The position numbers were made by a program, and so were the translations under genes. A stretch of DNA of 64,000 nucleotides from Caballeronia glebae (lineage in GTDB: Bacteria; Pseudomonadota; Gammaproteobacteria; Burkholderiales; Burkholderiaceae): assembly GCF_001545035.1 (NCBI RefSeq), contig NZ_FCOJ02000041.1, positions 1 to 64,000 of the forward strand. The letters are read 5' to 3'. Shown here piece after piece: positions 14,564-22,541 of this stretch. Within the stretch, counting starts at the first letter, position 1. Each line of letters starts with the position of its first letter. Under the pieces are notes generated by a model that was not told where the DNA came from, searched no databases, and saw only the letters and a list, made by a program, of their open reading frames with translations.

Positions 14564-16903
14564 CTACGCCTCTTCCGGCCCGGCGATCGACACCTCCGGG
14601 TTCGTCTGCCACGCTTCGAGCCAGGCTTCGAGCTTCGCGGGCGGCAGCGGCCGGCTCAGGTGATATCCCTGCGCCAGATCGCAGCGCAGCGTCTTGAGCC
14701 GCTCCAGCATCTCTTCGGTTTCGACGCCCTCCGCCACGACCTTCAGCCCCATGTTGTGCCCGAGATCGATGGTCGAGCGCACGATGGTCTCGTCGTCCTT
14801 GTGCAGCGCCATGCCCATCACGAACGACTTGTCGATCTTCAGCTCGTCGACGGGCATGCGCTTCAGATACGACAGCGACGAATAACCCGTGCCGAAATCG
14901 TCGATGGACAGGCGAATGCCGAGCGCGTGCAGCCGGTCGAGCGTCTCGATCGCGTGATTCGGGTCGTCCATGATCGCGCTCTCGGTGATCTCGATCCAGA
15001 TCGATTCCGGCGCGACGCCGTGCTTGTCGAGCAGGCTCTGGAAGATTTCGGGCAGCGTCGACTGAATCAGCTCGCGCGCCGACACGTTCACCGACACGGC
15101 GAGGTCGATGCCCCGCTTGCTCCACGCGGCGCACTGGCCGATCGCCTTGTCGGCGACCCAGCGCGAAATCGTCTTGATGTAGCCGGTCTGCTCCGCGAAC
15201 GGGATGAACTGGTCGGGCGCGACGAAGCCGCGCGTCGGATGATCCCAGCGCACGAGCGCCTCGACATATTTCACGCGCTGCGTCGCGAGATCGACCTTCG
15301 GCTGATAATAGAGCGTCAGCTGATCGTGCTCGACGGCCTGCCGCAGCTCGCTCATCAGCGAAAGACGCTCGGCGCTGTTCTGGTCGTGACGTTCGTCGTA
15401 GACCGCGAAGCCGAGATTCGAGCGCTTCGCCACGTACATCGCGATATCGGCGCGGCGCAGGAGCACGTTCATGTCCGCGCCGTTCTGCGGAAACGTGACG
15501 ATGCCGATGCTCGCGCCGACGTCGACGAGCTGCCCTTCGATCGTGATCGGCTCTTCCAGCGCGTGCAGCATGCGCGTGGCCAGAAGACGCGCGTTGGCCA
15601 GATCGTCCGTCGGCAGAAGCACGGCGAACTCGTCGCCGCCCAGACGCGCGACCGTGTCGGTCTCACGCTGCAGCGCCGCGCGCAGGCGCTTGGCCACTTC
15701 GCACAGCAGCATGTCGCCGATCGGATGCCCGAGCGTGTCGTTCACGTACTTGAAGCGGTCGAGGTCCATCATCATCACGGCGAGCGGACGATTGCCGCGC
15801 AGCGCCGCGCCGATCGCCTGCTGCAGGCGGTCGTTGAAAAGCGCGCGGTTCGGCAGGCCGGTCAGCCGGTCCATATACGCGAGTTCCGTGATGCGCTTCT
15901 CGCGCTCGGAAATACCGTCGCGCATCTGATTGAACGCGCGCGCCAGTTCGCCGATTTCGTCGTTCTGGCGAATCTCGATCGGCGCGGCGTAATCGCCCTG
16001 CCCGATGCGCTTCGAAAACTGCGTGAGCGCCGCGATCGGACGCGTGACCGAGCGCGCCATGAGCACGCTGCCGACGATCGATACGAGCACGCCGATGAGC
16101 GTGATCAAGAGCAACGTCGTCTGCACGCGATGAAACGGCGCGAGCGCCTCGTTGAGCGAGCGTTCGAGCAACACCGCCACCGCGCGCCCTTCGGAGTGCA
16201 GCCGCATGACGCGCGTCGCGTAGCCGTTGGCGGCGAGTTGCGCCTGATCCGTGAGCGCGTCGCGCGCTTCGTGAGCAAGCGAACTCGCGAGCACGCCTCG
16301 CTTTCCGTCGTCGCCGACGGCGAGGAACGACACATCGAGCGACGTGAGCGAACTCAGATCGCGCGCGAGGGCGTCGTCGATCGCGAAGCCCATCACGACC
16401 CACGCGATCGTGATCGGCGCCTTCACCGGCACCGCCACGAGCTGATACGCACGCGGGCCGATCATGCCGAACGACGACGCATCGCCGTTCTTCGCGACCG
16501 TTTTGATGAGCGCGGGAAACGGAAACGCCATTCCTTCGGGCCCAACGCCGCCGCTATGGGCGATCAGCTTGCCGTCGAGATCGACGAGCATCACGACATC
16601 CGCGTGGATGCGGTCGCCGTGATTTTGCAGCGCGGACGCGACCGTCTTGCTGTCGTGCGTCGCGACCGCCTCGCGAAAACCGAAGTCGAGCGCGACCACG
16701 TTCGCCGCCTGCGTCAAGCGCTCGCTGTTGTCGCGCAAAACCTGCGCGAACACGCGCTCGGCCACCGAAAGTTGCTCCTCGGCGTTGAGATGCGCGTTCT
16801 TCAAAATCACCGAGTTGATGACGAGAAACGCCGCCGCCTGCGCGACGAGCATCAGCACGACGAAGACGAGCGCGATCCGCGCGCGCAGGCTGTGAAGGCG
16901 CAT
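14564..16903 (-). CDS. GGDEF-EAL protein with periplasmic sensor and HAMP
   Basis: This 779-residue inner-membrane protein likely makes and/or degrades cyclic di-GMP. A helix at 8-30, a periplasmic dCache-like sensor (about 32-260) and a helix at 262-284 are followed by HAMP (283-335), GGDEF and EAL domains. GGDEF has LGGDEFAVLL at 421-430 with an intact inhibitory RETD at 413-416. EAL has KYVEALVRWDHP at 545-556, ITESAIM, SIDDFGTGYSSLSYLKR, DELKIDKSFV and VVAEGVET, so both active sites look complete. It is the last gene of an operon encoding a cupredoxin-like protein, a secreted truncated haemoglobin and a DUF3034 protein, 13 bases from the preceding stop. The context suggests a redox, oxygen or NO input. 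Confidence 0.92.
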   Translation of the reverse strand: MRLHSLRARIALVFVVLMLVAQAAAFLVINSVILKNAHLNAEEQLSVAERVFAQVLRDNSERLTQAANVVALDFGFREAVATHDSKTVASALQNHGDRIHADVVMLVDLDGKLIAHSGGVGPEGMAFPFPALIKTVAKNGDASSFGMIGPRAYQLVAVPVKAPITIAWVVMGFAIDDALARDLSSLTSLDVSFLAVGDDGKRGVLASSLAHEARDALTDQAQLAANGYATRVMRLHSEGRAVAVLLERSLNEALAPFHRVQTTLLLITLIGVLVSIVGSVLMARSVTRPIAALTQFSKRIGQGDYAAPIEIRQNDEIGELARAFNQMRDGISEREKRITELAYMDRLTGLPNRALFNDRLQQAIGAALRGNRPLAVMMMDLDRFKYVNDTLGHPIGDMLLCEVAKRLRAALQRETDTVARLGGDEFAVLLPTDDLANARLLATRMLHALEEPITIEGQLVDVGASIGIVTFPQNGADMNVLLRRADIAMYVAKRSNLGFAVYDERHDQNSAERLSLMSELRQAVEHDQLTLYYQPKVDLATQRVKYVEALVRWDHPTRGFVAPDQFIPFAEQTGYIKTISRWVADKAIGQCAAWSKRGIDLAVSVNVSARELIQSTLPEIFQSLLDKHGVAPESIWIEITESAIMDDPNHAIETLDRLHALGIRLSIDDFGTGYSSLSYLKRMPVDELKIDKSFVMGMALHKDDETIVRSTIDLGHNMGLKVVAEGVETEEMLERLKTLRCDLAQGYHLSRPLPPAKLEAWLEAWQTNPEVSIAGPEEA

Positions 16904-16916
16904 CGTGTCGGGCGTC

Positions 16917-17513
16917 CTATTCGGCGGGTCGCAGTTGCAGGGTGAACTTCGCCACGCCGTCCGCGTTGACCTTCTGCGTCGGCTGCGCGTTCGGATCGCT
17001 CTGGCGGAAATGCCACGCGATCACCTTGTACGCATCGGCGGGCAGATTCTCGATGGTCGCGCCGCCGCTCGCATCGGACTTCGCGAACCACGGCGTATCG
17101 ACAATCAGCAGATACGCGACCATCGAATCGTGAATATTGCAGCCCATCACGACGAGGCCGGGCTTGTCGAACACGACCGGATTAGCCGGAACGCCGTGAT
17201 ACAGGTTCAGCTCGAAGCGCTTGGGCGGCGAGAACGAATAGACGTCGTGCTCGATGTTGTCCTTGTTCGGGAACGTCACCGACGCGCCCGTCTGCACGAC
17301 CGACACCATCGGCACGAAGCGTCGCTTGATCTGGTCGATGACCGCGCCCGCGGGCTTCGTCGCGGGCAGCTTGCCGTTCACGGGCAGCGCATAAACGATG
17401 GCGTCGGGCACGGGCGCGCCTGCCTGATCGAGCACTTGCACGCGCACGCTCGCGGCATGGGCGAGCGTCGCGCCGAACGCGAGCAATGTAACGAGAGTTT
17501 TGAGCATGTTCAT
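16917..17513 (-). CDS. secreted cupredoxin-like protein (methylamine utilization protein type)
   Basis: The 198-residue protein starts with a signal peptide (MNMLKTLVTLLAFGATLAHA). The mature N-terminal part looks like a beta-sandwich carrier domain (VRVQVLDQAGAPVPDAIVYALP). A plastocyanin-like part follows with candidate type 1 copper ligands His89 in NIEHDVYSF, Cys125 and His128 in GCNIHDSMVAYL, and Met131. This is the normal order and spacing for blue copper sites. Proteins of this type carry methylamine-utilisation names without a proven role there. Its ATG overlaps the stop of the truncated haemoglobin gene (ATGA), so the two are translationally coupled. I infer periplasmic electron transfer or ligand sensing for the downstream GGDEF-EAL protein. 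Confidence 0.8.
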   Translation of the reverse strand: MNMLKTLVTLLAFGATLAHAASVRVQVLDQAGAPVPDAIVYALPVNGKLPATKPAGAVIDQIKRRFVPMVSVVQTGASVTFPNKDNIEHDVYSFSPPKRFELNLYHGVPANPVVFDKPGLVVMGCNIHDSMVAYLLIVDTPWFAKSDASGGATIENLPADAYKVIAWHFRQSDPNAQPTQKVNADGVAKFTLQLRPAE

Positions 17514-17929
17514 TCGCGGTCCTGCACCTCGCGGTACATCGGCGCGAGCTTCGCCAGAAGTTTGTTTTGCGCGTGGAAGGGCACGCCGTTCTTGTCCATC
17601 GCGGCCTGCAAGTCTTCGACGAGCGCATTGAACGCGGCCCGGTCGATGTTCTGGCCTTCGTGCGTGCGCCGCATCGGGCGACCGGTGTAGACGCACGGGC
17701 CGTCGAGCAGCACGCAAATCTGCTCGACGAGCTTCTGCTTGATGCGCTTGACGGGCGCGTTGTCGAAATACGGCGCGGTACGCGGATCGGAGAGCACGTT
17801 GTCGTACATGTCGTCGACGATTTTCGTCAGCCCTTCTTTCTCGCCGAACTGTTTGTAGAGCGCGTCGTCGGCGTGCGCGTTGGCGCACCCTAGCACGAGA
17901 GCCAGCAGCGCAACATGGCGGATTTTCAT
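17510..17929 (-). CDS. group 1 truncated haemoglobin with signal peptide
   Basis: This 139-residue protein begins with an export signal (MKIRHVALLALVLGCANAHA), unusual for globins. The rest follows the group 1 (HbN) pattern: LYKQFGEKEGLTKIVDDMYDNVLSDPRTAPYF for helices A-C/E, then GPCVYTGRPMRRTHEGQNI with His90 as the likely proximal haem ligand, then FNALVEDLQAAMDKNGVP for helices G-H. Such globins bind O2 and NO. Export would place it in the periplasm. The stop of the DUF3034 gene is two bases upstream and its own stop overlaps the next start, so it is the second gene of a tight four-gene operon ending in a c-di-GMP enzyme. Confidence 0.85.
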   Translation of the reverse strand: MKIRHVALLALVLGCANAHADDALYKQFGEKEGLTKIVDDMYDNVLSDPRTAPYFDNAPVKRIKQKLVEQICVLLDGPCVYTGRPMRRTHEGQNIDRAAFNALVEDLQAAMDKNGVPFHAQNKLLAKLAPMYREVQDRE

Positions 17930-17931
17930 CG

Positions 17932-18834
17932 TCAAAACCCCGCCTGCAAGGAAACGTAGAGACCGCGCTGATTCTTCACGGTCGCGATGTCGCCGAGCGC
18001 GACATACGCCGCCGTCAGCGAGACGTGCTTGTTGGGCGCCCACGCGACGAACGCATCGTAGGCGTCCTGCTCGCGCGCGAACGAAAGGTTGTTCGGCTTC
18101 ATGCGATATTCCCCGCCGATCGCGACGTTCTTAGACAACAGATACGCCACCGACGACTCGAATTCCGGGTGATAAGCATTCGATTTATCGCCGCCGAAGC
18201 CGAGCAAGCCGAACTGGTTCGCCTTCGTGAAACGGAGCGTGCCGTTCAGCAAGAGGCTTTGCGCGAGCAGCAGCTTGGTGGCGGAGAGGTAGAAATCGGT
18301 GCCCGAATTGCTCGCGGCGCCGACCGCCTTCACGATCGCGCCCTCTTCGTTGTGCTTGAACTGCAAGCCTGCCGCGATTTGCGGCATCCACGTGTCCTGA
18401 TCGAGCACGGCGTCGCCAAGCAGACGAACCTTCACGCCGAAGATGTTCTGGTTGAACTTGAAATTCTCGCCGAGGCCGAGCTGCGCGCCGACATCGCGCG
18501 TATTGAAGCTTTGACGCGCGAGCGACAGTTCGACGCGATTCGCGACGCCCACGGTCAAACCCCACGTCCCGAGCGCGTAGTCCTGCGTGCGGATGTAGGT
18601 GCCGTGCGCGTTCGCGCCGAGCTGACTCGCGGTGCCGTATCCGCCGATGACGGCCCACGGCGTCAGGCCGCCGCCGGCCGCGCCTTCGACTTCCGAGACG
18701 CCGCCCGTCAGCAGCAGCTTGCCGCCGGTGAGCGGCACGACGGGCGGATCGTCGGCGAACGCGGACGACGAGAGCAAAACGAGCGACGCCACGGCCAGGC
18801 TGGCGAGGCGCATCTTTGGATGAATCGGGCGCAT
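17932..18834 (-). CDS. DUF3034 family outer-membrane-like protein
   Basis: The 300-residue protein has a signal peptide (MRLASLAVASLVLLSSSAFA, after a short basic lead). Alternating beta-strand segments follow, typical of a small outer-membrane barrel: ELSLARQSFNTRDVG, NIFGVKVRLLGD, QIAAGLQFKHNEE, DFYLSATKLL, ESSVAYLLSKNVAIGGEYRMKP and a C-terminal LYVSLQAGF ending in Phe. The pattern matches DUF3034, whose function is unknown. The second Met, 21 bases downstream, is an equally possible start; neither has a good ribosome site. As first gene of the operon with the truncated haemoglobin, cupredoxin and GGDEF-EAL genes, it may be the outer-membrane component of the same sensing or electron-transfer unit. 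Confidence 0.75.
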   Translation of the reverse strand: MRPIHPKMRLASLAVASLVLLSSSAFADDPPVVPLTGGKLLLTGGVSEVEGAAGGGLTPWAVIGGYGTASQLGANAHGTYIRTQDYALGTWGLTVGVANRVELSLARQSFNTRDVGAQLGLGENFKFNQNIFGVKVRLLGDAVLDQDTWMPQIAAGLQFKHNEEGAIVKAVGAASNSGTDFYLSATKLLLAQSLLLNGTLRFTKANQFGLLGFGGDKSNAYHPEFESSVAYLLSKNVAIGGEYRMKPNNLSFAREQDAYDAFVAWAPNKHVSLTAAYVALGDIATVKNQRGLYVSLQAGF

Positions 18835-19131
18835 GCGAGAGGCATTGAGCGGTTTGTCGGGATTTCCGTGTACCGCCTCGGAGTGCCGCGCGATGTGCTG
18901 CGGCGAGCCAGGCGCTTTGGGAAGACCGCGCCGGTGGGCGGCGGCTTTTTCATTTACGTGTAAACGGCCGCTGAAAGGTGAACTTGACGGTCGTTCGAAA
19001 GAATCGCGATCGTTGTTCGTCGCGAGCAGCCGAATCACACGTTTGTATGAGCGCGCCGAGTCGTTCGTAGAATGGCCGGCGCGCATGCGCTTCACTAAGC
19101 TGACGTCATGGTCACGCACTCGGAGCGCATC

Positions 19132-19326
19132 ATGAGCGAAACATCGACACGCAGGCTGTTATCGGGTTGCGCCGCCGTGCTGGCGTTCGGGACGTGGTAT
19201 TCGCTGAGCGCGCCGCATGACTGGAACGCGCTCGATCGCGCGGGTTACGACACGGAGTTGCCGCTGGAACGGATCGCGCTGAAGGAAGAAGCGGCGCGTT
19301 CGATGATCGAGCCGCCGCAACGATGA
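19132..19326 (+). CDS. small exported or membrane-anchored protein, 64 residues
   Basis: The protein reads MSETSTRRLLSGCAAVLAFG, then WYSLSAPHDWNALDRAGYDTELPLERIALKEEAARSMIEPPQR in two stretches. The N-terminus could be a lipoprotein signal (LLSGC) or a short membrane anchor. The rest is polar. GGAG seven bases upstream supports this start over an earlier in-frame ATG at 19108. No family is recognised. It converges on the FixJ-type regulator with a single base between stops. Confidence 0.5.
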   Translation: MSETSTRRLLSGCAAVLAFGTWYSLSAPHDWNALDRAGYDTELPLERIALKEEAARSMIEPPQR

Positions 19327-19327
19327 T

Positions 19328-20008
19328 TCAAAGCCGCTGAGCGCGCGGCGGCGTCGATGCGCCTTGCGGCATCTTCACGCCGAGCGCTTCGGCCTTCAGC
19401 ACGAGATCGGCGAGCGAACGCGCCGCCATTTTTCTCATCGCCTGGCCGCGATGAATCTTCACCGTGATCTCGCTGAGATTCATTTCCGCGGCGATCTGCT
19501 TGTTCATCAGACCCGACACGACGAACGCCATCACTTCGCGCTCACGCGGCGTCAGGGATTCATACGAGCGCCGCAAGTCCGCGACCGAGCGGCTCGCCGC
19601 TCGCCGTTCCTCGTCGGCCTGCAGCGACTGCGCGACGGCATCGAGCATGTCCTGATCGCGGAACGGCTTCGCGAGAAAATCCTTCGCGCCGGCTTTCATC
19701 GCCTTCACGGTCATCGCGATATCGCCGTGCGCCGTCATGAAGACGATCGGCAAACCGAGCTGGCTCGCGGCCATCTGCTCCTGCACGGCGAGGCCGCTTT
19801 GCCCTTTCAGCCGCACATCGAGGATCAGGCAGCTCGGCACTTCGGGCATGTCGTGCGCAAGGAACTCGTGCGCGGACGCGAACGTCATCACGTTCAGGCC
19901 GACCGAGCGCAGCAGCATGCGAAGCGCGTCGCGCATCGATTCGTCGTCGTCGACCACGTAGACCATCGCGCCGTGCGCCTTCGTGTCCGCGTCCTTGTCA
20001 ATGCTCAT
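19328..20008 (-). CDS. FixJ/NarL-type response regulator
   Basis: This 226-residue transcription factor has an N-terminal receiver (YVVDDDESMRDALRMLL, phospho-acceptor Asp64 in LILDVRLKG, switch VFMTAHGD, KPF loop). A C-terminal LuxR-type helix-turn-helix follows (SLTPREREVMAFVVSGLMNKQIAAEMNLSEITVKIHRG in consecutive segments). It resembles FixJ and TodT regulators. Its start lies inside the last codons of the histidine kinase gene (11-base overlap), showing coupled translation, and it should receive phosphate from that kinase. Target genes are not evident from the window. Confidence 0.9.
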   Translation of the reverse strand: MSIDKDADTKAHGAMVYVVDDDESMRDALRMLLRSVGLNVMTFASAHEFLAHDMPEVPSCLILDVRLKGQSGLAVQEQMAASQLGLPIVFMTAHGDIAMTVKAMKAGAKDFLAKPFRDQDMLDAVAQSLQADEERRAASRSVADLRRSYESLTPREREVMAFVVSGLMNKQIAAEMNLSEITVKIHRGQAMRKMAARSLADLVLKAEALGVKMPQGASTPPRAQRL

Positions 20009-21923
20009 CGTTTTCCCCTTCGTTTGCGGGCAACACGAAGCACAAGCGCGCGCCGCCTTCATCGGGCGATTCCGCCCATATCCTGCCACCATGCGCCTCG
20101 ATGATCGAGCGGCAGATCGACAAGCCCATGCCCATTCCTTCGGCCTTCGTCGTGAAGAACGCATCGAAGAGTCGGCGGGCGTTGTCCTCGCTGATACCCG
20201 TGCCGGAATCCTGCACGGCGATCTGCGTGTAACCGGGATCGCTCTCGCTCTCGCACGTCGCCACGCGCAAGACGCGCGGTCCGTCCACGCCGGACATCGC
20301 CTGCGCGGCGTTCATCATCAGGTTGATCAGCACCTGCTGCAACTGCACGCGATCGCAGCGCACGGTCGGCGGCGGCATCGCGAGATCGGTGCGCACGTCC
20401 ACGCGATGACGCGCAAGTTCGCGCCGCACGAGCTCGATCGTCTCGCCGGCGATCTCGTTCACGTCGAGCGTCGCGGGCTGGCTGTCGCGCTTTCTCGCCA
20501 TCGCGCGAATGCGGGCGATGACCTCGCTCGCGCGCTTGGCGTCGCGGATCATCTGCGCGATCGACTGCTGCGCCTCCGCGATTTCCGGTTGCGCGCGATT
20601 GAGCCAGCGCAAGCCGGCGTCGCCGCTCGTGACGATCGCGGCCAGCGGCTGCGTGACTTCGTGCGCGATCGACGCGGCCAGCTCGCCCAGCATGGTGACG
20701 CGCGTCACGTGCGCAAGCTCGGCCGTCGAACGCGCGAGCGCTTCCTGCGCGAGCTTGGTCTCGGTGACGTCCATCAGCGCGCCGACGTATTCGTCGCCGT
20801 CGCCGTCGCTTTCGCTCGATGCGCGATGCGCGACGAAATGCACGTGCTTCACCGAGCCGTCGGGCAGCAACAGACGATGCTCGACGTCGATCTCGCACGC
20901 GCCCTCCAACGCCGCTTCATGCGCGCCGCGCACGATCGCGATGTCGTCGGGATGCGCGCGCGCCAGAATCGCTTCGATGGAAGGCGTCGTGTCGCGCGGG
21001 TAATCGAAGATGCGATACGCCTCGTCGGACCACCACATCGTGCCAGCGGGCAGACGCGTCGCGATACTTCCCGTGAGCGAGAGCCGTTGCGCGTCGAGCA
21101 GGAACGCTTCGCTGCGCTTCAACGCATCGCGCTGACGCTGCAACTCCGCTTCCATGCGCTTGCGCTGCGTGATGTCGTTGCTCGTCGCGAGCACCGCGCA
21201 CGGCACGCCTTTCGCGTCGCGCAGCAAGGCCGCGCGGCTCGCGATCACGATCTCGCCGCCGTCGTGGCGCACACGCGTGATCTCGCCGTCCCAACGGCCC
21301 GAGCGCAAAAGCTCCGCGCGAATCTGCGCGTGCGGCACGGGCGAGTTCGATTGCGTCATGCGATGGATCGGCTGACCGATCGCCTCTTGCGCCGGATAGC
21401 CGTAGAGCGCTTCCGCGCCGCGATTCCAGAACGTGATGCGCTCGTTCATGTCGTGCGCGACGATTGCATCGTGCGCGAGATTCAGCAGTTCGAGCTGCTC
21501 TTGCGTCTTGGTCGTCGTGGCCTGAATGCGCAGCGAGAGAATGGCGGTCGTGCCGATCGCGAGCAGGCTCACCGCGCAACGCGCGAGCGCGCCGCCCGAC
21601 ACGTTCTCGTCGTGCGAAAGAATGAAGCCGATGAGCGTGAGGATCACGCAGCCCCACGCCACCGTGACCGTCGCGGCGCGATTGCCCGTCGATGCGATCA
21701 GCAATACGACGACGACATACAGCACCGCGATGGCGATATCGAGCGGCGTGAGCGCGTCGATGAGAAACACGGCGAGCGCGATGGCCGCCGCGAGCATCGA
21801 TACGATGCGTGTATCGTGACGCACCGCGCGCGGCGCGCTCTGGAATGTCTCCATCACGTGGTCATCGGCGTTCGAAAAGACGTTCGTTGAAGTGATCGCG
21901 GCGCGCGCGACAGAACGGAGCAT
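19998..21923 (-). CDS. PAS-domain sensor histidine kinase, FixL-like
   Basis: The 641-residue kinase has four or so membrane helices (about 40-135) and two PAS domains (about 145-255 and 270-395; the first has WNRGAEALYGYPAQEAIG). The dimerisation/phosphoacceptor region ASIAHEVTQPLAAI has His421. The HATPase domain shows VLINLMMNAAQAM (N box), VQDSGTGISEDN (G1) and GMGMGLSICRSIIEAHGG (G2). The HEVTQPL form is typical of FixL/TodS-type kinases. No haem-PAS His signature was obvious, so the signal is unknown. The preferred first codon is the upstream ATG; a Met at residue 24 is possible. It lies between a receiver-only protein and a FixJ regulator. Confidence 0.9.
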   Translation of the reverse strand: MLRSVARAAITSTNVFSNADDHVMETFQSAPRAVRHDTRIVSMLAAAIALAVFLIDALTPLDIAIAVLYVVVVLLIASTGNRAATVTVAWGCVILTLIGFILSHDENVSGGALARCAVSLLAIGTTAILSLRIQATTTKTQEQLELLNLAHDAIVAHDMNERITFWNRGAEALYGYPAQEAIGQPIHRMTQSNSPVPHAQIRAELLRSGRWDGEITRVRHDGGEIVIASRAALLRDAKGVPCAVLATSNDITQRKRMEAELQRQRDALKRSEAFLLDAQRLSLTGSIATRLPAGTMWWSDEAYRIFDYPRDTTPSIEAILARAHPDDIAIVRGAHEAALEGACEIDVEHRLLLPDGSVKHVHFVAHRASSESDGDGDEYVGALMDVTETKLAQEALARSTAELAHVTRVTMLGELAASIAHEVTQPLAAIVTSGDAGLRWLNRAQPEIAEAQQSIAQMIRDAKRASEVIARIRAMARKRDSQPATLDVNEIAGETIELVRRELARHRVDVRTDLAMPPPTVRCDRVQLQQVLINLMMNAAQAMSGVDGPRVLRVATCESESDPGYTQIAVQDSGTGISEDNARRLFDAFFTTKAEGMGMGLSICRSIIEAHGGRIWAESPDEGGARLCFVLPANEGENDEH

Positions 21924-21944
21924 GCGCGGATTACGCCAAGCATT

Positions 21945-22394
21945 CTAATCCTTCAAAAAGCCTTGCCTGATGCGTTCCAGGCAATCGGCGACAGCGGTTC
22001 CATCGACGGGCTTGCTGAGAAAGCACACCGCGCCGCCGTCGAGCGCCTGACGGCGCGCGGCATCGGATGCGAACGCGGTGATGAACATGACCGGCACGCC
22101 CGGTTTCAGCTCGCGCAGACGTTGTTGAAGTTGCAGGCCGGACATGCCGGGCATGTTGAGATCGGTGATGATGCACGCGAGGCCGTCGAGCGGATCGGCG
22201 CCGAGAAACGCCTCCGCCGACGGATACAGACTGACCTCCCAGCCGAGCGAGCGCAACAGGCTGGAGGAGGCGACGCGGACGGATTCGTCATCGTCGATCA
22301 CGGAGACTCTGGAAGGCGATTGCAAGTGCGTTGTCCTGGACCATGCATGAATGTCGGCGGGCATGAGACGGGTCCACCGCTTGGATGAAGTCAT
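21945..22394 (-). CDS. single-domain response regulator (receiver only)
   Basis: About 149 residues. After a short unstructured lead comes one receiver domain: VSVIDDDESVRVASSSLL with the acidic pair, IITDLNMPGMSGLQLQ with the phospho-acceptor Asp, VMFITAFASD with the switch Thr, and FLSKPVDG with the conserved Lys. There is no output domain. Such proteins feed back on a kinase or relay phosphate. It stands 21 bases upstream of the PAS kinase gene on the same strand, making a receiver-kinase-regulator operon. The start is uncertain: Met codons at 22403, 22394 and 22364 all lack a good ribosome site. Confidence 0.85.
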   Translation of the reverse strand: MTSSKRWTRLMPADIHAWSRTTHLQSPSRVSVIDDDESVRVASSSLLRSLGWEVSLYPSAEAFLGADPLDGLACIITDLNMPGMSGLQLQQRLRELKPGVPVMFITAFASDAARRQALDGGAVCFLSKPVDGTAVADCLERIRQGFLKD

Positions 22395-22541
22395 CTTACG
22401 CACGCGGCCAGCGCCGCGAAATCATCTATATGTATAGGTTTGAAGCGCACGCTTTCATCTGATGAAAACGGCGCGAGCGGCGTGTCGAGCGCGATGCGCG
22501 TCGACGCCGTATAGTCCCGTTCTGCCACTCCAGGAACCCAC

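Noticed and set aside
14660-16945. 761-codon forward frame opposite the GGDEF-EAL gene
   Set aside because: Composition is typical of antisense to a GC-rich gene (runs of RERD, HAR); no ribosome site or motif.
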